Assembly: GCA_015472025.1 (NCBI GenBank)
Contig: BNHL01000001.1
Coordinates: 1,337,501-1,401,500 of the forward strand
Source of the DNA: Cytophagales bacterium WSM2-2
GTDB lineage: Bacteria > Bacteroidota > Bacteroidia > Cytophagales > Cyclobacteriaceae
DNA: 64,000 bases
Direction of reading: 5' to 3'
A program made the position numbers and the translations under genes. Numbering within the stretch: position 1 is the first letter of the stretch; each line of letters starts with the position of its first letter. Below the pieces are notes generated by a model. It worked only from the letters and a program-made list of their open reading frames with translations, was not told the DNA's origin and ran no database searches. Of this stretch, positions 53,386-64,000 are shown piece after piece.

Positions 53386-54081
53386 ATGGTCGGGAAAAAT
53401 AATGAACGCTCTCATCCGGGGATAACGAGCGAGTTGGTGCGAGGTCTTATCTATCAAAACCTGATTTTGGTCCGTGGTTTTCTCGCCATTGCTTGCGGCT
53501 ATGTGCTATTGCAAAGTTTGTCCCTCTATTTATTGCACGGAAACGATGCACAATACAACTTCAGTCATGCTTACCTGTCGCTGGAACAAATTGCTTTCGT
53601 TTTAAAAGAGGGATCGCAATGGAAATACGTTTCATTACTGATCCTCCCATTGCTTTTACTTCTGAAGCTCTTTCTTATAGCCATTCTTTTTCAGGAAGGA
53701 GCATTTACTTTTGGTCTGGAGAGCACGTTTAAGAATTTCTTTTTGACTGCTGTTAAAGCGGAATTTGTTTTCCTGGTCCCCCTCTTCATCAAGCTGGTTT
53801 GGTTTTTTTATTTTCAAAAAACCTACGATCTTGATGATCTGCAATTTTTCTCTCCGCTATCCGTGCTGAGCCTGTACAACAGGGGTGAGGTAGATCAATT
53901 TCTTGCGTACCCGCTACACCTGTTGAATATCTTTGAGATCGTGTACTGGATTGTTTTAGCATACCAACTAAGACGAACGCTGAACTTAAGTCCAACGAAA
54001 AGCCTGCTTTTTGTTGCCTCCACTTATGGGGTGGGACTATTGATCTGGGTGTTGCTCATTACTCTCCTGAGTATTGCCTGA
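53386..54081 (+). CDS. Polytopic membrane protein, unknown
   Basis: 231 residues with about five predicted helices (from residues 30, 78, 120, 178 and 203) and a charged N-terminus. Start MVGKNNERSHPG. No family recognised. The pattern resembles Yip1-like or DUF-type membrane proteins of Bacteroidota, which is a guess. It is convergent with gldH. Confidence 0.65.
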   Translation: MVGKNNERSHPGITSELVRGLIYQNLILVRGFLAIACGYVLLQSLSLYLLHGNDAQYNFSHAYLSLEQIAFVLKEGSQWKYVSLLILPLLLLLKLFLIAILFQEGAFTFGLESTFKNFFLTAVKAEFVFLVPLFIKLVWFFYFQKTYDLDDLQFFSPLSVLSLYNRGEVDQFLAYPLHLLNIFEIVYWIVLAYQLRRTLNLSPTKSLLFVASTYGVGLLIWVLLITLLSIA

Positions 54082-54091
54082 GCAAGGAATA

Positions 54092-54562
54092 TTACTCTAC
54101 TGTTTCCACGCGTAATCCTACAGCCAAAATTCCGGGGATAGTGTCCATGCGCATGAATTGCTGAAAGTTCACGCGGTAGTTCCCGGATTTGCTGAAGGTG
54201 AAATTCTTGAGCACGGAAAATTGATGATCATAAATATCTCCGATACTGCTGCTGCCAAAAGGCTTGCCCGTTTTCTGATCGAACAAGTAAACAGAGATGA
54301 GATTATGTGAAAGCGAAACACTGTCTATGGACTGAAGGCTATAGTTGACAAACAACCTCGCATAGGGATAATCAAGTGAATTCCTGACGTCCATCAACAG
54401 GTTGTACTTGCGGGTAGTGTCTTTTATTTGGAATTCGAACTTGGCGAGATCTTTGATTTTCCAGGAACGATCTTTAAAATCAACGTTATCCTCATACACA
54501 CGGCTTGAATCACAACTCACTACAACGAGGACAACTACTAAAAGGCAAAAAATAATCCTCAT
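54092..54562 (-). CDS. gldH: Gliding motility lipoprotein GldH
   Basis: 156 residues. The lipoprotein signal MRIIFCLLVVVLVVVSC gives lipidated Cys17, and VYEDNVDFKDRSWKIKDLAKFEFQIKDTTRKYNL is the GldH family start. In Flavobacterium GldH is needed for gliding and the type IX system's surface adhesin transport. It follows ricT by three bases on the same strand, the order commonly seen in the phylum. Confidence 0.9.
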   Translation of the reverse strand: MRIIFCLLVVVLVVVSCDSSRVYEDNVDFKDRSWKIKDLAKFEFQIKDTTRKYNLLMDVRNSLDYPYARLFVNYSLQSIDSVSLSHNLISVYLFDQKTGKPFGSSSIGDIYDHQFSVLKNFTFSKSGNYRVNFQQFMRMDTIPGILAVGLRVETVE

Positions 54563-54565
54563 CTC

Positions 54566-55921
54566 TCAGCGATTCTCGTTTCGGTTGTTCGGATTATTCC
54601 TGTTGTCGGGATTGTTCCTTGGGTTGGGATTATTCCTCGGGTTGGGGTTTGGTTTGTTTTGATTGCCCCGATTCTGGTTAGGATTTTTGTTACCCCCCTG
54701 GTTAGGATTTTTATTTCCGCCTTGGTTAGGGGTTTTATTACCTCCCTGACCTGAATTGTTGGGATTCGGACTTTTTTGACCCTGACCCTGGCTCTGGTTT
54801 TTGTTGCCTTGCCGGTTGCGGTTTTGATTCCGGTTTTTGTTCCTTCCTTTATTTTGAAATTTCTTGTCCAGATTTTCCAGGTCGCTGTTCAATGTGGCGA
54901 TAGGGATTTTCACTTCTTCCTGGTCGAGTTCAAGGCTCGCTGGTTTTTTTCCAGCACGGTTTAACTCGAGAATTTCATTGACGCGATCTACGTTCAATGC
55001 ATACCAGTTATTTTCTTCTTTGTAGGCAAACCACATGATCTTCCGGAAGATATCCGTCTTCTGAAGTCTTGCTTCGCCTTTCTCCGTAACCAATGGAGTC
55101 TCAACCTCGGGAATAAATTTGAGCGCATCCATGTACGTTTCCAATTCGTAATTGAGGCAGCACTTCAGACGGCCACACTGCCCTGAAAGTTTGCTGGGAT
55201 TGAGCGACAAATTTTGATAACGCGCGGCACTGGTAGCCACATTTTTAAAATCGCTAAGCCATGTGGAGCAGCACAACTCCCGACCGCAAACTCCAATTCC
55301 TCCGAGTCGACCTGCTTCTTGTCGCAAGCTGATTTGTCTCATTTCCACGCGAACTTTAAAATCAGTGGCCAGTGCTTTGATCAGTTCTCTAAAATCGACC
55401 CGATCATCGGCTGAGTAGTAAAAAACAGCTTTCGTATTGTCAGCCTGAAATTCCACATCGGAAAGTTTCATGCTCAGGTTCATCTTGCGAATGATTTCGC
55501 GTGCATGATACAGCGAGGGCAGCTCCCTGTTCTTTACTTCTTCGTGTTTCTCTAAATCCTTGGCGTGGGCAAGGCGATATATCTTCTTGATCTCATCGTC
55601 ATTAGCCACCTTTTTTTTCTGCATCTGGAGTCGCACCAGTTCACCTTGCATCGACACGTAACCGATATGATGACCTGTCATGGCTTCCACCACTACAGCA
55701 TCACCGGTATGTAACGCGAGATTGTCAGTATTCCTGTAAAAGTCTTTACGTCCATTTTTGAATCGGATCTCGGCAATTTCGAAGCGCTCTTCGGTAGGCA
55801 TATCCATGTTGCTAAGCCAATCGAATACGTTCATTTTATTGCAACCGCCAGTGCCACAGGCGCCATTGTTGTTGCACCCGCTTACCTTACCATCTTTTTT
55901 CGTTCCGCAAGCACAGCCCAT
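54566..55921 (-). CDS. ricT: PSP1 domain protein RicT (YaaT)
   Basis: 451 residues. The N-terminus (MGCACGTKKDGKVSGCNNNG, continuing CGTGGCNK) carries a Cys cluster; the PSP1 domain (about 40-290) includes CGRELCCSTWL and the Cys-rich CGRLKCCLNYELE, which in RicT help bind [4Fe-4S] clusters of the RicAFT complex. The last 100 residues are a low-complexity Asn/Gly/Pro/Gln/Arg tail of GNKNPNQG repeats. RicT/PSP1 proteins affect RNA processing in Bacillus; the role in Bacteroidota is not settled. It precedes gldH. Confidence 0.88.
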   Translation of the reverse strand: MGCACGTKKDGKVSGCNNNGACGTGGCNKMNVFDWLSNMDMPTEERFEIAEIRFKNGRKDFYRNTDNLALHTGDAVVVEAMTGHHIGYVSMQGELVRLQMQKKKVANDDEIKKIYRLAHAKDLEKHEEVKNRELPSLYHAREIIRKMNLSMKLSDVEFQADNTKAVFYYSADDRVDFRELIKALATDFKVRVEMRQISLRQEAGRLGGIGVCGRELCCSTWLSDFKNVATSAARYQNLSLNPSKLSGQCGRLKCCLNYELETYMDALKFIPEVETPLVTEKGEARLQKTDIFRKIMWFAYKEENNWYALNVDRVNEILELNRAGKKPASLELDQEEVKIPIATLNSDLENLDKKFQNKGRNKNRNQNRNRQGNKNQSQGQGQKSPNPNNSGQGGNKTPNQGGNKNPNQGGNKNPNQNRGNQNKPNPNPRNNPNPRNNPDNRNNPNNRNENR

Positions 55922-55994
55922 TGAATAGTTTGGTTATGAGAAGATGTAAAGGTAACGTCTCGGGTGGGTTTCGGCAAACGATGATTTGGCCAGG

Positions 55995-57278
55995 TTAGTC
56001 CATTTTCAGGATATCCTGACCTATGTCTTTACGATGATAGGCGTTCTCCCACGTGATTTTTGCCACGGCTTCGTAACTGTTGGCCACTGCTTCGCTCATG
56101 GTCTTGCCTTTTCCGGTCACACCCAAAACACGGCCGCCATCGGTAACGATTTTTCCGTCTTTAATCTGAGTGCCTGCATGAAAGACCTGTGCCGTTGTGA
56201 CCTTTTCAAAACCTGAAATCGCTTTTCCTTTTTCGTAATGATCGGGATAACCTCCGGCCGCCATGACAACGGTGGCTACGAATGACGGATCGATTTCCAG
56301 TGTATGCTTTTTAATTTCTCCGCTGGCACACGTTTTCAAAAGGTCAGCAAAATCGCTTTTGATACGCATCATTACGGATTGCGTTTCGGGATCGCCCATG
56401 CGGGCGTTGTATTCAATGACATACGGTTCGCCTTTCACATTCATCAAGCCGATGAAAATAAATCCGTTGTAAGAAATACCTTCTTTCTTCAATCCATCTA
56501 CGGTCGGCTTCACGACTTTGTCCTCTACTTTTTGCATAAAGGACCTGTCTGCGAATGGCACCGGGGAAACAGAGCCCATCCCGCCTGTGTTCGGGCCCTG
56601 GTCGCCATCACCAATGCGCTTGTAATCTTTGGCCTCGGGTAAGATCACGTAGTCTTTTCCATCGGTGAGCACAAACACGGAGAGTTCAATGCCATCCAGG
56701 AATTCTTCAATAAGAACTTTAGCGCTCGCATCTCCGAATTTTTTTTCTTCCAACATTTCTTTTACGGCCAATTGGGCTTCTGCCAATAAAGGAGAAATAA
56801 CAACTCCTTTTCCAGCAGCCAAGCCGTCAGCTTTAAGAACAAATGGAGGGGTGAGTGTTTCGAGGTATTTCGCTGCTCCTTTTGATTCGTTTGCCAAAAA
56901 GGTTCTTGCTTTGGCTGTGGGCACATTGTGCCGCAGCATGAACTGCTTTGAGAAATCTTTGCTGCCTTCCAGCTGTGCACCTTGTTTTCCAGGACCAACG
57001 AGTAAAATGGTCTTCAGATTTTCATCTGCCTCGAAGTAGTCGCGTATTCCTTTCACCAACGGAACTTCGGGTCCAACCAAAATCAAATCGATTTTTTCTT
57101 TTAAGCAGAATGCGCCCAGGTGTGCAAAATCATCGACTGCAATAGCAACATTCGTGGCGACCTGTGCCGTACCGACATTGCCGGGGGCAACAAATAGCTT
57201 TGTACAGTTTTTACTTTGACTGATTTTCCAAGCGAAGGCGTGCTCACGTCCCCCGCTTCCAATGATGAGAATGTTCAT
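55995..57278 (-). CDS. purD: Phosphoribosylamine-glycine ligase PurD
   Basis: 427 residues. The N-domain MNILIIGSGGREHAFAWKI, the ATP-grasp region with FVLKADGLAAGKGVVI (about 152-167) and the metal site EYNARMGDPETQSVMMR (near 290-306) are all of PurD. It ligates glycine to phosphoribosylamine in purine synthesis. It lies 18 bases after guaB, so the two purine genes form an operon. Confidence 0.97.
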   Translation of the reverse strand: MNILIIGSGGREHAFAWKISQSKNCTKLFVAPGNVGTAQVATNVAIAVDDFAHLGAFCLKEKIDLILVGPEVPLVKGIRDYFEADENLKTILLVGPGKQGAQLEGSKDFSKQFMLRHNVPTAKARTFLANESKGAAKYLETLTPPFVLKADGLAAGKGVVISPLLAEAQLAVKEMLEEKKFGDASAKVLIEEFLDGIELSVFVLTDGKDYVILPEAKDYKRIGDGDQGPNTGGMGSVSPVPFADRSFMQKVEDKVVKPTVDGLKKEGISYNGFIFIGLMNVKGEPYVIEYNARMGDPETQSVMMRIKSDFADLLKTCASGEIKKHTLEIDPSFVATVVMAAGGYPDHYEKGKAISGFEKVTTAQVFHAGTQIKDGKIVTDGGRVLGVTGKGKTMSEAVANSYEAVAKITWENAYHRKDIGQDILKMD

Positions 57279-57296
57279 GAATTAAATCGTCAAAGA

Positions 57297-58787
<1,491 letters not shown>

Positions 58788-58941
58788 TCATTATTTGCCG
58801 GGCAAAATTAAAGTTAATTAGTCAATAAGCCAATTCATGGATATGACAATTCAGAAATTTCATCCTTTTGAGCAAAAAAAGGGGGCTGCGAATTTGAATT
58901 CATCACTGAATTGGCAAATTTTCAAATTATCAAATCAAGAG

Positions 58942-59685
58942 ATGCGTTATTTCTTCGAGATCAGTTACAACGGCACGCGCTATCACGGCTGGCAGAACCA
59001 GGCGAATGCAATTGGTGTACAGCAGGTGGTGGAAGATGCCCTAAGTAAACTTTTCCGGAACAAAGTGGAGATCACAGGCAGCGGACGGACTGATACTGGG
59101 GTGCATTGTGCCCAACAATTCTTTCATGCCGACTTCAAGTCTGAAATAAACACAAGCGACCTGATGCACCGGCTCAATTCTTTTCTCCCGCGCGACATTG
59201 CTATTCATTCCATTCAGAAAGTAAAAGAAAATGCCCACGCCCGATATGATGCGCACGAACGAGCATATGAGTATCGCATTACGACAAAAAAAGATCCGTT
59301 ACTCAGCGGCTATTCGTTCTACTTCTTCAAACCATTGGATATAGAGCGAATGAACCGAGCTGCCCGATTGTTGTTGGGCAAGCACGACTTCACCAGTTTT
59401 AGCAAAGTGAACACAGACGTCAATCATTTTATCTGCGATATAAAAAAAGCGAAGTGGCACAAGAAAAAGGATTTGCTTGTATTCGAAATTGCTGCGAACC
59501 GTTTCTTACGCGGAATGGTGCGAGCCATAGTCGGAACATTACTCGATGTAGGCTCAGAGAAAATCTCTCTCCATGACTTCCAGGAAATCATCAAGGGCAA
59601 AGACAGAAAAAAAGCCGGCATGAACGTGCCGGCTGAAGGTCTCTTTTTAATGAAGGTAAAATACCCGAAGCGGATCTTTTCCTGA
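58942..59685 (+). CDS. truA: tRNA pseudouridine synthase A
   Basis: Start at MRYFFEISYNGTRYHGWQNQ (58942) gives 247 residues with the family N-terminus; the frame continues upstream to 58837 over 35 residues with no likeness. Catalytic Asp is in SGRTDTGVHC (TruA GRTD motif), and FEIAANRFLRGMVRAIVGTLLDVG is the second motif. It makes pseudouridine at 38-40 of tRNAs. It is tail to tail with the VWA gene, two bases apart. Confidence 0.93.
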   Translation: MRYFFEISYNGTRYHGWQNQANAIGVQQVVEDALSKLFRNKVEITGSGRTDTGVHCAQQFFHADFKSEINTSDLMHRLNSFLPRDIAIHSIQKVKENAHARYDAHERAYEYRITTKKDPLLSGYSFYFFKPLDIERMNRAARLLLGKHDFTSFSKVNTDVNHFICDIKKAKWHKKKDLLVFEIAANRFLRGMVRAIVGTLLDVGSEKISLHDFQEIIKGKDRKKAGMNVPAEGLFLMKVKYPKRIFS

Positions 59686-59687
59686 TT

Positions 59688-61988
59688 TTATTTGAAAATC
59701 TTTCTCAGGAAGAAAATCAGAATGATCAAAACGATCAGGATCACCCACCAGTAGGTCATCCACCATGAAGATGAGGATGAGGTAAAATCACTTGCTTTTC
59801 CTTCAAACACTTTCTTTCCAAAGACATTGACTTTGATATCAGGATCAGTTCCTTCTGGAATTCCTGAAAACACTATAGCGTAAGTACCGTCCACCTGATC
59901 TACCAGGGTTCCGGGTGTTCCTGCAGACGAGGTAATCTGAATGGATGCCTTGAAATCGGGTCCGAGATAAAGTCCGGAAACCGAACGCGGACGGAAAGCG
60001 ATCTTCAATGTATCCTTCGAACGTGTCACTGCAGGAGCCGAGTTACCTAAGTCAACAGCATCCATTAAAAGAACTGTCGATTGTAAATCCGTCCTGAAAT
60101 ATTTCCCTGTCATGGGGTCATCTCCTTCAACGCTGAACAAAACCTGGTACGGTCCTGTAACATCAGTTGTCGTGAAGATGGCCGAATAGGTACCGTCATT
60201 ATTCGAAGTGAGAGTAACAGCTTGGTCTTTGGGGAGTAATGACTGGTAAACTTGCGGATCTTGAAGTAATGTTTGAAGTTTTACATTGCCGCTTGTCAGG
60301 TCGCCAGCTCCGGGAATATCTTTTCCCTGCTTGGGTGCAGAGGTTGCCAGCAGTGTTCCCAAATCCTGACCAGGTTTGAGCACAATTGCTTTTACAGTCG
60401 CGTTTTTTACTGGCATTTTATGAATGGCAAGCTTCAGGTTCAGTTTGAGCGTGTCGGAGACAAATCCTTTTGATTCAATTTTGCCTTCGTATTTCAGGGT
60501 GTGATCATCTGCCAGCAAAATAACTTTGTAGGGTTCTGCTTGCTGACCGGTGAGTTTCACTACCCACTTTCCTTCAGGTTTCAGCAAATTCGTTCCTACT
60601 TTCTTCGGAAAAGAAACGGCCCAGCCTTTGTACCCGAAGCCATTAATTATTTTTCCGGAAGACGTAACATCAACTCCGTCTTTTTCTATAGTGAATGGAA
60701 GTACAACTGCTGATGTAGTGTTTGATCGGCCGAGAGAAGTAATATCAAAAACCAAACCGGCTACTGACTTGTTAAGATTGAATTCAGCGGAAGCACTTCC
60801 TGAAGAAAGGTTTCCGCGAGCGATATCGACAATCTGAGGGCTTCCTCCGCGCATTATTTGTGTGAGATTATACAAGAATGCATCGTCCAGGTCGGCAGTC
60901 TTTGTGATCGGTACTGCATTAAAGAAGCCGTTGGTCCGTTGCGCGATTTTATTCAGGTTGTCGAAATAGCTTCCTGAAACTGCAAGGCCGATGGTTGAGA
61001 TTTTAATTCCGGTGTAATTCGCAACAGTTGGAATCGAAGTGCCAGCAGGAAGGTCTGGCAGATAGTCGCCCGCAGGTGCACCGGCATCAAATGAAACCGA
61101 AGTTGCATCGGCTGTAATAGTAGGCAGGGGGACGTTTTGAATTCCATCGGTGAAGAGGACGAGATTGCGTACCTGAAAATGATCAGGCCGGGTGAGTTGT
61201 TTCAGTCCTTCCATGATGCCCTTTCCCATGCCCGTAGAATTCAGTGGTGTTTTGGCATTGATATCCGCTTTGATGTTATCGACACAAATTATCATGGGAT
61301 CGGTGCAGTCCAGAAAGCTGTTAGCTAATGATCCATCGGCAGGAAAAAGAGTAGTTGCATCAGTAAAATAAACGACTCCAACTCGGTCTGGAATAAGAAC
61401 CCCCGGTGTACTGGCCGAAAAAAACTTAAAATAATCAAGAAATTTTCCAGTCGCTGCTTTTAAGACATCCAGTCGGTTTACACCTGGGGTTGATGGATCC
61501 GCTTGAGTAGCCATACTTCCAGAGATATCCAGCACTAATGAAACGTCCATGGGTTGAGTCACATAAATCATGAACTGTTGAATATAATCTGTGCCGCCCA
61601 CTGTCATTTTCACTTCGAAGCGGTAGGGTGATGTCAACAGATTTGGTGTTCCCTGAACTCTCGAAAGGATCCCGCTGGCAAAATTAAGAAATATGTTCCC
61701 AGGAGGAACTCCCAGCGGGGCGCCCGTCACTGGATCCAATTCAGTCAATAACCAGTTGGCCGATGCTGCAGTGATGCCGCAAGCGTCACTAAAATTTTTC
61801 AGGGTGAAATAAGTTACCTGACCCGATGTTCCCAGCGAAACATCATAATAAACCACGAATGGAATCGTGTGATCAGCAATGGACACATAGTCGAGTGTTC
61901 CGAGTTGATCGGAACACATGATTTGCGCCTTGCCAAACGTAGTACAGAAAAGCAAACAGACAAGTACAAAAAAACTTTGTTTTTTCAT
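59688..61988 (-). CDS. Large exported VWA-domain protein with C-terminal membrane anchor
   Basis: 766 residues. A signal peptide (MKKQSFFVLVCLLFCTTFGKAQ) precedes a von Willebrand A domain (about 150-375) whose MIDAS motif is DISGSMATQ (DxSxS) and later FTDGIQNVPL. Beyond it lie two or three beta-sandwich-like segments (about 420-720), and the C-terminus ends in a Trp-rich helix and a basic stop (WWMTYWWVILIVLIILIFFLRKIFK). A cell-surface or inner-membrane protein that binds a partner through the metal-dependent adhesion site is likely. It is preceded 30 bases upstream by the repeat-protein gene at 62019. Confidence 0.82.
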   Translation of the reverse strand: MKKQSFFVLVCLLFCTTFGKAQIMCSDQLGTLDYVSIADHTIPFVVYYDVSLGTSGQVTYFTLKNFSDACGITAASANWLLTELDPVTGAPLGVPPGNIFLNFASGILSRVQGTPNLLTSPYRFEVKMTVGGTDYIQQFMIYVTQPMDVSLVLDISGSMATQADPSTPGVNRLDVLKAATGKFLDYFKFFSASTPGVLIPDRVGVVYFTDATTLFPADGSLANSFLDCTDPMIICVDNIKADINAKTPLNSTGMGKGIMEGLKQLTRPDHFQVRNLVLFTDGIQNVPLPTITADATSVSFDAGAPAGDYLPDLPAGTSIPTVANYTGIKISTIGLAVSGSYFDNLNKIAQRTNGFFNAVPITKTADLDDAFLYNLTQIMRGGSPQIVDIARGNLSSGSASAEFNLNKSVAGLVFDITSLGRSNTTSAVVLPFTIEKDGVDVTSSGKIINGFGYKGWAVSFPKKVGTNLLKPEGKWVVKLTGQQAEPYKVILLADDHTLKYEGKIESKGFVSDTLKLNLKLAIHKMPVKNATVKAIVLKPGQDLGTLLATSAPKQGKDIPGAGDLTSGNVKLQTLLQDPQVYQSLLPKDQAVTLTSNNDGTYSAIFTTTDVTGPYQVLFSVEGDDPMTGKYFRTDLQSTVLLMDAVDLGNSAPAVTRSKDTLKIAFRPRSVSGLYLGPDFKASIQITSSAGTPGTLVDQVDGTYAIVFSGIPEGTDPDIKVNVFGKKVFEGKASDFTSSSSSWWMTYWWVILIVLIILIFFLRKIFK

Positions 61989-62018
61989 TTAGGTATTGGG
62001 GTTGGTTTAAGTGATTTC

Positions 62019-64000
62019 TTACGGTTTGTACACCACAACAGAATAGCTGTTGTCGGTGAGTGACGCCCCTGTAGCGTTATAGGTTAGGATTCCCAGGTTA
62101 CTGGCGGTGGTTGTTCCGCTGGTTGTCCGCACCTGCCCTCCACCAGAACCAATCAGCGTACAAACAACAATATAATTGGTTATTGTAGTGAAATTCTCAC
62201 TCGTAATTGTGAATTCATAGCTGCCTGCTGAATTTCTAATGACGGCTGTTACATTGTTTGTCTTTGTATTGATCACTGGTGATACTCCTCCTGTTACGGT
62301 GAAATAAGCAATTGGAATCATATTCACACCCGTTCCAGTCGTTGCCGTTGTTACTTCACCTGTTGTGTTGATTGTTCCATTCACATCGAGCATGGATCCT
62401 GCGAGCGGTGTTGTGTTACCAATTCCCACCTGGCCCTTCACAACGAATCCATCCGATGGTGCTGTTACACTTCCTGCATAGCCCGCTCCTACAACCAAAG
62501 CCCCGGATACATCCAATTTATTTTTTGGATTTATCAATCCAATGCCGGTTTGGCCCGAACTGGTTAAACGGATATATTCTGTTCCTGAAGTTTTGAAGAT
62601 GAGGTCTTGTACGTCTGATGTTCCAATGAAGTTAGTACCCGGAGTTGTACCTGAATTTCCTGTTGTACTCCAGCCGCTGATATTACTCCATGTTGGTGCG
62701 GATGAACCTCCGTTAGAAGTCAGAACTTGCCCTGGAGTTCCAAAGCTACTGTTGAATGCAATGCCACCGTTCTGCGAAAATGCAATAGGTGTAAATGTAG
62801 CCCCCGGAATTTTAATGAACTTAAGCGCACCATCGATGTCTGATGTTATTCGCCATTCTGTTCCACCCCCTGTATTGAAAAGGCTAATGCCCGCGTCATA
62901 TGTATTGGGTCCCGAAACACTCAATCGGGCAGTTGGTGATGTAGTTCCTATTCCTAAATAGCCCGTGGCATTTACTATTCTCAATTTTTCAGCGCTGTTT
63001 GTCTTAAAGACTAAATCTTGAGCATCGGTGGTACCAATGAAATTGGTCGAGGGTAAAGTACCTGTATTTCCGGTCAATCCCCAGCCACTACCGCTCGTCC
63101 AGGTGGGCGCTGTTCCGGCTCCTTGCGATGTAAGAATCTGTCCCGCTGTTCCTGCACTGCTTCCTGGCATTAGAGCTCCAGAAAACTGAACGTTGCCACT
63201 GACATCAAGAGGCTGCGCTGGTGATGCGAGATTAAGACCAACAAAACCGCCCGGAGTCATGTGAATGATTGCGTTGTCACCTGTTCCAAGAATAGCAAGC
63301 GCATTTTCGTGACTCATCAATTTTACAACTCCAGAGTTGTCGATACTCAATTCCACACCATCGGTGGCGGTATTACCAATAGCGTTGTTACTCAACCGCA
63401 TATTTCCGTTGGTGGCACCACTCACGTGAAGAATCGATTGTGGTGAAGTGTTACCAATGCCAATACTTCCGTTGTCAAAAATGCTGGACGCGACCAATCC
63501 CGTTCCATTCCCTTTCGGAATTGTGTTTAATGTACTGAATGGGCTCGGCACCGCATTCCATGTCAGGTTACCGCTTCCATCGTTAGTAAGTACTGTATTG
63601 GCCGTACCTTGTACTGATGGAAATGAGGTCGTGAGGCTATTAAGCTTGGTAATGTTACCAGTTCCGTTGACAGAAAATTGACTGCTGCCACCTGCTGCAA
63701 GTCCACCAGTACCCGTTACGATACCGGATGATGTTAGATTCCCTGTAATGGTTGCAACGCCACTGGCGAGTGTGCCGGTTGTTGAAATATTCTGGGTGCC
63801 AAAAGATGGATTTACACGGGCGCCATTAATTGTTGATGCTCCATTGGCATTAATTGATGTGATGATATTACCTCCGGTTGTACTGGTGTTGGAAATTGCC
63901 AATACTCCTGTGTTCGATAAAGAAGCGTCTCCAGTCATGGTAACTGGTGTGGCTACGTTCGAAGCATTGCCCACAAAGATATTTGCGGAAGTAAGTGTGC
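62019..64000 (-). CDS. Beta-rich repeat protein of tail-fibre/adhesin type (5' end outside window)
   Basis: At least 660 residues; the reading frame is still open at the right edge, and an internal GTG at 63974 is not the start, as codons upstream read on as TLTSANIFVG. Thr/Gly/Ser-rich repeats include GIGTTSPTARLSVSG, GIGNTSPQSILHVSG, GQILTSQGAGTAPTW and GQVLTSNGGSSAPTW, with a similar block near each LIFKT or LVFKT element (roughly 420 and 500 of the visible part). The pattern is of Bacteroidota tail-fibre-like or stalk proteins. The final 100 residues are non-repetitive. No S74 chaperone domain is seen at the C-terminus. Confidence 0.8.
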   Translation of the reverse strand, partial: TLTSANIFVGNASNVATPVTMTGDASLSNTGVLAISNTSTTGGNIITSINANGASTINGARVNPSFGTQNISTTGTLASGVATITGNLTSSGIVTGTGGLAAGGSSQFSVNGTGNITKLNSLTTSFPSVQGTANTVLTNDGSGNLTWNAVPSPFSTLNTIPKGNGTGLVASSIFDNGSIGIGNTSPQSILHVSGATNGNMRLSNNAIGNTATDGVELSIDNSGVVKLMSHENALAILGTGDNAIIHMTPGGFVGLNLASPAQPLDVSGNVQFSGALMPGSSAGTAGQILTSQGAGTAPTWTSGSGWGLTGNTGTLPSTNFIGTTDAQDLVFKTNSAEKLRIVNATGYLGIGTTSPTARLSVSGPNTYDAGISLFNTGGGTEWRITSDIDGALKFIKIPGATFTPIAFSQNGGIAFNSSFGTPGQVLTSNGGSSAPTWSNISGWSTTGNSGTTPGTNFIGTSDVQDLIFKTSGTEYIRLTSSGQTGIGLINPKNKLDVSGALVVGAGYAGSVTAPSDGFVVKGQVGIGNTTPLAGSMLDVNGTINTTGEVTTATTGTGVNMIPIAYFTVTGGVSPVINTKTNNVTAVIRNSAGSYEFTITSENFTTITNYIVVCTLIGSGGGQVRTTSGTTTASNLGILTYNATGASLTDNSYSVVVYKP

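Overview
This window is a chromosomal segment from a member of the Bacteroidota, most likely a gliding, Cytophagales-type bacterium. The evidence is a gldH lipoprotein gene just downstream of ricT (PSP1/YaaT), a YpdA-type bacillithiol disulfide reductase, an NfeD/FloA pair, TPR-HTH regulators, many SPII lipoproteins, and promoters of the Bacteroidota type (TTTG about 20 bases before TAnnTTTG) with no consistent Shine-Dalgarno sequences. The species cannot be named from the sequence. No rRNA operon, prophage, insertion sequence with a transposase, or CRISPR array is visible.

Layout. 0-5.6 kb: a minus-strand rpmH-rnpA-ctp(S41)-tsaB run, the last truncated by the window edge, then an M16 double-domain metalloprotease. 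5.7-16.5 kb: an orphan ABC ATPase, an APC permease, a class-C-like serine hydrolase lipoprotein, a TPR membrane protein, tRNA-Ser(UGA), the compact mltG-thioesterase-YihY operon, a YciO/Sua5-type gene and a dimethylformamidase-like lipoprotein. 16.5-24.2 kb: a WbqC-like gene, clpC with a good promoter, a PAS histidine kinase, a TPR-HTH regulator and a thioredoxin-fold peroxiredoxin-like protein. 24.2-30.6 kb: an accessory stretch of small, mostly minus-strand genes (methyltransferase, VOC, NYN-LOTUS, GNAT, unknowns) mixed with dispersed, tandem and inverted repeats. 30.7-46 kb: nfeD-floA, aldo/keto reductase, Rieske protein, YraN, bifunctional phosphoglucose/phosphomannose isomerase, lipB, YpdA, 2H phosphoesterase, a sugar kinase with murQ, SprT-like protein, and era-der. 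46-53 kb: a padR-controlled pair of paralogous MacB/FtsX-type permeases and a Spy-like protein. 53-64 kb: a membrane protein, ricT-gldH, guaB-purD, truA, a large VWA-domain protein and a partial beta-rich repeat protein resembling tail-fibre or adhesin stalks.

How the genes fit together. Most are housekeeping: tRNA modification (tsaB, YciO/Sua5, truA), purine synthesis (guaB, purD), ribosome biogenesis (era, der, rnpA, rpmH), envelope and cell-wall turnover (mltG, murQ plus kinase) and lipoylation (lipB). The most interesting parts are the repeat-rich accessory stretch, where two neighbouring unrelated genes share an almost identical promoter with an internal dyad; the 21-bp tandem repeat array whose units are themselves near-palindromic; the perfect 14-bp inverted repeat in front of padR; and the VWA/repeat-protein pair at the right edge.
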